DNA of 8,758 bases from an uncultured Eubacteriales bacterium (GTDB lineage: Bacteria; Bacillota; Clostridia; Oscillospirales; Acutalibacteraceae), in assembly GCA_900320235.1 (NCBI GenBank), contig ONRO01000375.1:1-8758 (forward strand), written 5' to 3'. Shown here piece by piece: positions 6,992 to 8,758 of this stretch. How positions within the stretch are numbered: the stretch's first letter is position 1; each line of letters starts with the position of its first letter. Position numbers and translations under genes: made by a program. The notes beneath the pieces are model-generated. The model worked only from the letters and a program-made list of their open reading frames with translations, was not told where the DNA came from and ran no database searches.

Positions 6992-8103
6992 CTGACGTCG
7001 CTGTCGAGGGTTATGCGTATTTCGTATCCCGGGTATTTTTCGCTTACATCTTTGAGTATATGCTGGTACAAAGCCTGTCTGTCTTCAGCGAAATCTATAA
7101 TGATGTCAAAGGAAATGCGTTTTTTCTCAGGGTCAAAATAAAAGCCGTGGAACTGGAGTATGCCGTCATGGGAATGCACAAGCTTGTGGATATTGCTGCG
7201 GATTTCTGCAGCTTCATCGTTGACTGTATTTCTCGAATAAATGCCCACAGCGGTGAGAATAACGCCAGTATTCTCATAGACACGTTCCTGAATGTTGCGG
7301 GAGATAATGTCTATCTGCCTGGCAGTAAGTGTGTCATCTATTTCTATGTGTACGCTTGCGAGGTGTTTATCGGGGCCGTAATCATGTATAATCAGGTCAT
7401 AAATACCATGAATATCCTTTTCCTCAGCGATACATTTCCGGACTGAGTGTGTAAGCTCTTTTGTTTCGCGCAGTCCGAGCATATCATCCACAGCATCCTT
7501 GATGATCTCAAGACCCGATTTGATAATAAACAGCGAAATTATAACTCCGACATATGCTTCAAGGCTAAGTCCGAAGATCAGATATACAGCTGCACTTGCC
7601 AGGACAGAAACAGAAATAACAGCATCAAAAAGTGCATCTGTGCCCGAGGCCTCAAGTGTACCAGAAGAAACCTGTTTGCCTTTATTTCTGACATACAGAC
7701 CCAGTATCAGCTTTACGAAGACTGCGGCTGAAATCACGATAAGGGAAACTGTATTATAATCAGCAGACTCAGGATCAATTATTTTTTTCACTGATTCAAT
7801 TATCGAGCTGATTCCGGCATAAAGAATAAGGGATGCGACAATAAGCTGACTCATATATTCAAGTCTGCCATAGCCGAAGGGATGTTTTTTTGTCGGAGCT
7901 TTATTTGCAAGCTTTGTGCCGATTATCGTGACGATACTTGAAACAGCATCAGTCAGGTTATTTACCGCATCAAGTATGACGGCAATAGAATTTACAGCAA
8001 AGCCGACAAGTGCCTTGAAGACAACAAGCAGAATATTAGCTGCGATCCCGATAATACTTGTCCGGATAATAGTTTTTTCTCTTATTTTAGCGTTATTATT
8101 CAT
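6985..8103 (-). CDS. Cation diffusion facilitator (CDF) metal exporter, probably Mn-type
   Basis: This 372-residue inner-membrane transporter of the CDF family exchanges a divalent metal for protons and usually exports it. Six membrane segments are visible at about 15-35, 38-62, 84-104, 117-138, 157-178 and 182-201. The metal site in TM2 reads N48-x3-D52 (within DAVNNLTD) and in TM5 D156-x3-D160 (TDALFD). Zinc-type members usually have H-x3-D in one of these places; the N/D,D/D set is the arrangement I associate with Mn-exporting CDFs such as MntE. The conserved KKHPFGYGR loop (72-80) follows TM2. A cytoplasmic ferredoxin-like domain (about 215-290) carries HLASVHIEID. A further segment of about 75 residues (298-372) looks like a second domain of the same type, making the protein longer than the usual 300 or so. 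Start ATG 8103 has AGGAGG (8110-8115) six bases upstream, and the ATG overlaps the stop of a broken MarR gene. Confidence 0.9.
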   Translation of the reverse strand: MNNNAKIREKTIIRTSIIGIAANILLVVFKALVGFAVNSIAVILDAVNNLTDAVSSIVTIIGTKLANKAPTKKHPFGYGRLEYMSQLIVASLILYAGISSIIESVKKIIDPESADYNTVSLIVISAAVFVKLILGLYVRNKGKQVSSGTLEASGTDALFDAVISVSVLASAAVYLIFGLSLEAYVGVIISLFIIKSGLEIIKDAVDDMLGLRETKELTHSVRKCIAEEKDIHGIYDLIIHDYGPDKHLASVHIEIDDTLTARQIDIISRNIQERVYENTGVILTAVGIYSRNTVNDEAAEIRSNIHKLVHSHDGILQFHGFYFDPEKKRISFDIIIDFAEDRQALYQHILKDVSEKYPGYEIRITLDSDVSD

Positions 8104-8543
8104 TGAAATCCTCCTGACAGTTTACAGAGCATGGTACAGGGGGCAGCAGAGTTCTCACTGCTCAGAGAAACGCTGTTCCCGATATCTGATGGAATATGAA
8201 TTGCTTTTTCCCGAAGCTGAGCACCTTTTTCAGTAAGAGAAACAAGAACGATTCTTTCATCGTTCCGGCTTCTTGTTCTGACAATATAGTTATCCTTTTA
8301 AAGTTTTTGATAAGCGGAAGTTATGGTCACAAAGGAATACCTGTGATTATATCTGTAAGATAAACATTTTTTCCGGCACGGAAAAATACAGATAAGCTTT
8401 TTAATGCAGGGTCTGCTTTTTTCATATTTATGAAAATCAGGAATAGTAAAAAAATTCAGAGTACAGTATTCATGAATCACATAATCATTTCCCGGAGTAT
8501 CACTGGCAAAATGATTACTTTGAATAAATATGATCTCAAGCAC
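8100..8543 (-). pseudogene. Decayed MarR-family transcriptional regulator
   Basis: Reading leftward, one frame ends with VTITSAYQKL (stop TAA at 8298-8300). It continues beyond the stop in the same frame as KDNYIVRTRSRNDERIVLVS, LTEKGAQLREKA and IPSDIG, ending SGGFQ with TGA at 8100-8102. This matches the MarR winged-helix layout: recognition helix, the wing RTRSRNDER, then LTEKG and the dimerisation helix. Immediately before it, a different frame (8336-8425) reads LSVFFRAGKNVYLTDIITG, which fits the preceding helices, so a frameshift lies near 8310-8336. The N-terminus is unclear; a GTG at 8543 opens one frame but lacks a good ribosome binding site, and a second shift near the A-rich run at 8416-8422 is possible. 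The final TGA overlaps the CDF start as ATGA, and the CDF ribosome binding site lies inside the last MarR codons. This strongly supports an ancestral marR-CDF operon. Sequencing error cannot be excluded. Confidence 0.75.
8520..8539. promoter_or_regulatory. Palindromic candidate operator
   Basis: The 20-bp site reads TTGA-N4-ATAT-N4-TCAA, with symmetric outer tetramers and a self-complementary centre. It lies at the start of the MarR remnant, where an autoregulated MarR operon would carry its operator. The pairing is imperfect in the two N4 blocks, so assignment rests mainly on position. Confidence 0.3.
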
Positions 8544-8617
8544 TTTCTATGATAAAATGTTAGTATAAAATTATTCCGGGAGTTTTAAGGCAGAAATGAT
8601 ATCAGCAGTTCAGGTTG

Positions 8618-8656
8618 AAAAAGCCTGGCGGTGCCGGAGTAAAATTTTTTCAGGCT
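8618..8656 (-). terminator. Terminator-like hairpin in the leader
   Basis: On the minus strand AGCCTG (8651-8656) pairs with CAGGCT (8622-8627), directly followed by a T run (8618-8622). An overlapping alternative pairs TGAAAAA with TTTTTCA. The loop is long (about 23 nt). It lies about 60-100 nt after the predicted transcription start, so it would act as an early stop unless the left arm is captured by the preceding GGCT element. Confidence 0.5.
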
Positions 8657-8725
8657 ATATAAGCCGTGAATCGCGACACCGGCGGCACGCCGGCCGGGGA
8701 TAAAACAAATAAAAATATTTATAAA

Positions 8726-8754
8726 ATTATATTTGATAAAATATAATCTGTCAA
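8726..8754 (-). promoter_or_regulatory. Perfect consensus sigma-A promoter reading leftward
   Basis: On the minus strand TTGACA (8749-8754) and TATAAT (8726-8731) are both exact and separated by 17 bases. Transcription would start near 8719 and run into the structured leader, the MarR remnant and the CDF gene. It is the only strong promoter seen upstream of the CDF gene. Confidence 0.8.
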
Positions 8755-8758
8755 CAGG

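Larger units (their letters stand above)
8540..8758 (-). promoter_or_regulatory. Structured non-coding leader upstream of the marR remnant and CDF gene
   Basis: No open frame of note is seen here on either strand. On the minus strand the order is: perfect promoter, GC-rich hairpin (CCGGCG 8688-8693 with CGCCGG 8679-8684, loop TGC), small hairpin GGCT/AGCC (8662-8665 with 8653-8656), then the terminator-like hairpin at 8618-8656. A 9-bp pairing with one bulged base is also possible between minus-strand GGCGTGCCG (8683-8691) and CGGCACCGCC (8627-8636). Together with the terminator stem this gives crossing or mutually exclusive helices, the usual design of an attenuator. I match it to no known riboswitch class. 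The GC-rich palindrome could alternatively belong to a dispersed repeat. Confidence 0.4.

Noticed and set aside
7060..7446. 128-codon + strand ORF inside the CDF gene
   Set aside because: Antisense shadow of a clearly conserved transporter; no ribosome binding site or recognisable domain.
8540..8758. Known manganese or nickel/cobalt riboswitch upstream of the CDF gene
   Set aside because: The conserved core sequences I know for those classes are not visible; kept only as an unclassified structured leader.
1..8758. CRISPR array, tRNA, rRNA, insertion sequence or phage genes
   Set aside because: No regularly spaced repeats, no cloverleaf or rRNA sequence, and no transposase, integrase or phage-like frames were seen.

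Overview
The window looks like chromosomal DNA from a low-GC Gram-positive gut or rumen bacterium, most likely a Ruminococcus-type member of the Oscillospiraceae. The basis is strong AGGAGG-type ribosome binding sites, AT-rich intergenic DNA, a secreted BspA-type leucine-rich-repeat protein with Big_2 modules, an ECF sigma/zinc-finger anti-sigma pair, and a lipoprotein esterase with a starch-binding-like module. The genus is an inference from gene style; no marker gene is present.

Layout, left to right. Bases 1-466 hold no convincing gene but contain a perfect extended sigma-A promoter (208-236) and a leader of about 220 nt. This drives a single gene (467-2455, +) for a 662-residue secreted LRR/Big_2 surface protein, closed by a strong terminator (2496-2530). 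Next comes a compact three-gene operon on + : ECF sigma factor (2617-3108), its membrane zinc-finger anti-sigma factor (3105-3956, ATGA overlap), and a membrane-anchored extracytoplasmic protein of unknown function (3982-4722). It ends at a hairpin (4746-4794) that can also stop transcription arriving from the right.

The right half reads leftward. A lipoprotein esterase (4877-6724, -) has an N-terminal beta-type region, an alpha/beta-hydrolase with GxSxG, and a C-terminal starch-binding-like module; it has its own likely promoter at 6899-6926. Upstream lies a cation diffusion facilitator (6985-8103, -), probably a manganese-type metal exporter. Its start codon overlaps, by ATGA, the stop codon of a decayed MarR-family regulator gene (about 8100-8543, -). 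The regulator is interrupted by an in-frame stop and at least one frameshift, yet its DNA-binding wing and C-terminus are still readable. This suggests that an ancestral marR-CDF operon has lost its repressor.

The far right end (8581-8758) is non-coding. It carries a perfect consensus promoter reading leftward (8726-8754), followed by a GC-rich structured leader with mutually exclusive or pseudoknot-like pairings and a terminator-like hairpin (8618-8656). This is a candidate attenuator or riboswitch-like element controlling the metal exporter; I do not recognise it as a known class. It and the broken MarR gene are the most unusual parts of the window.
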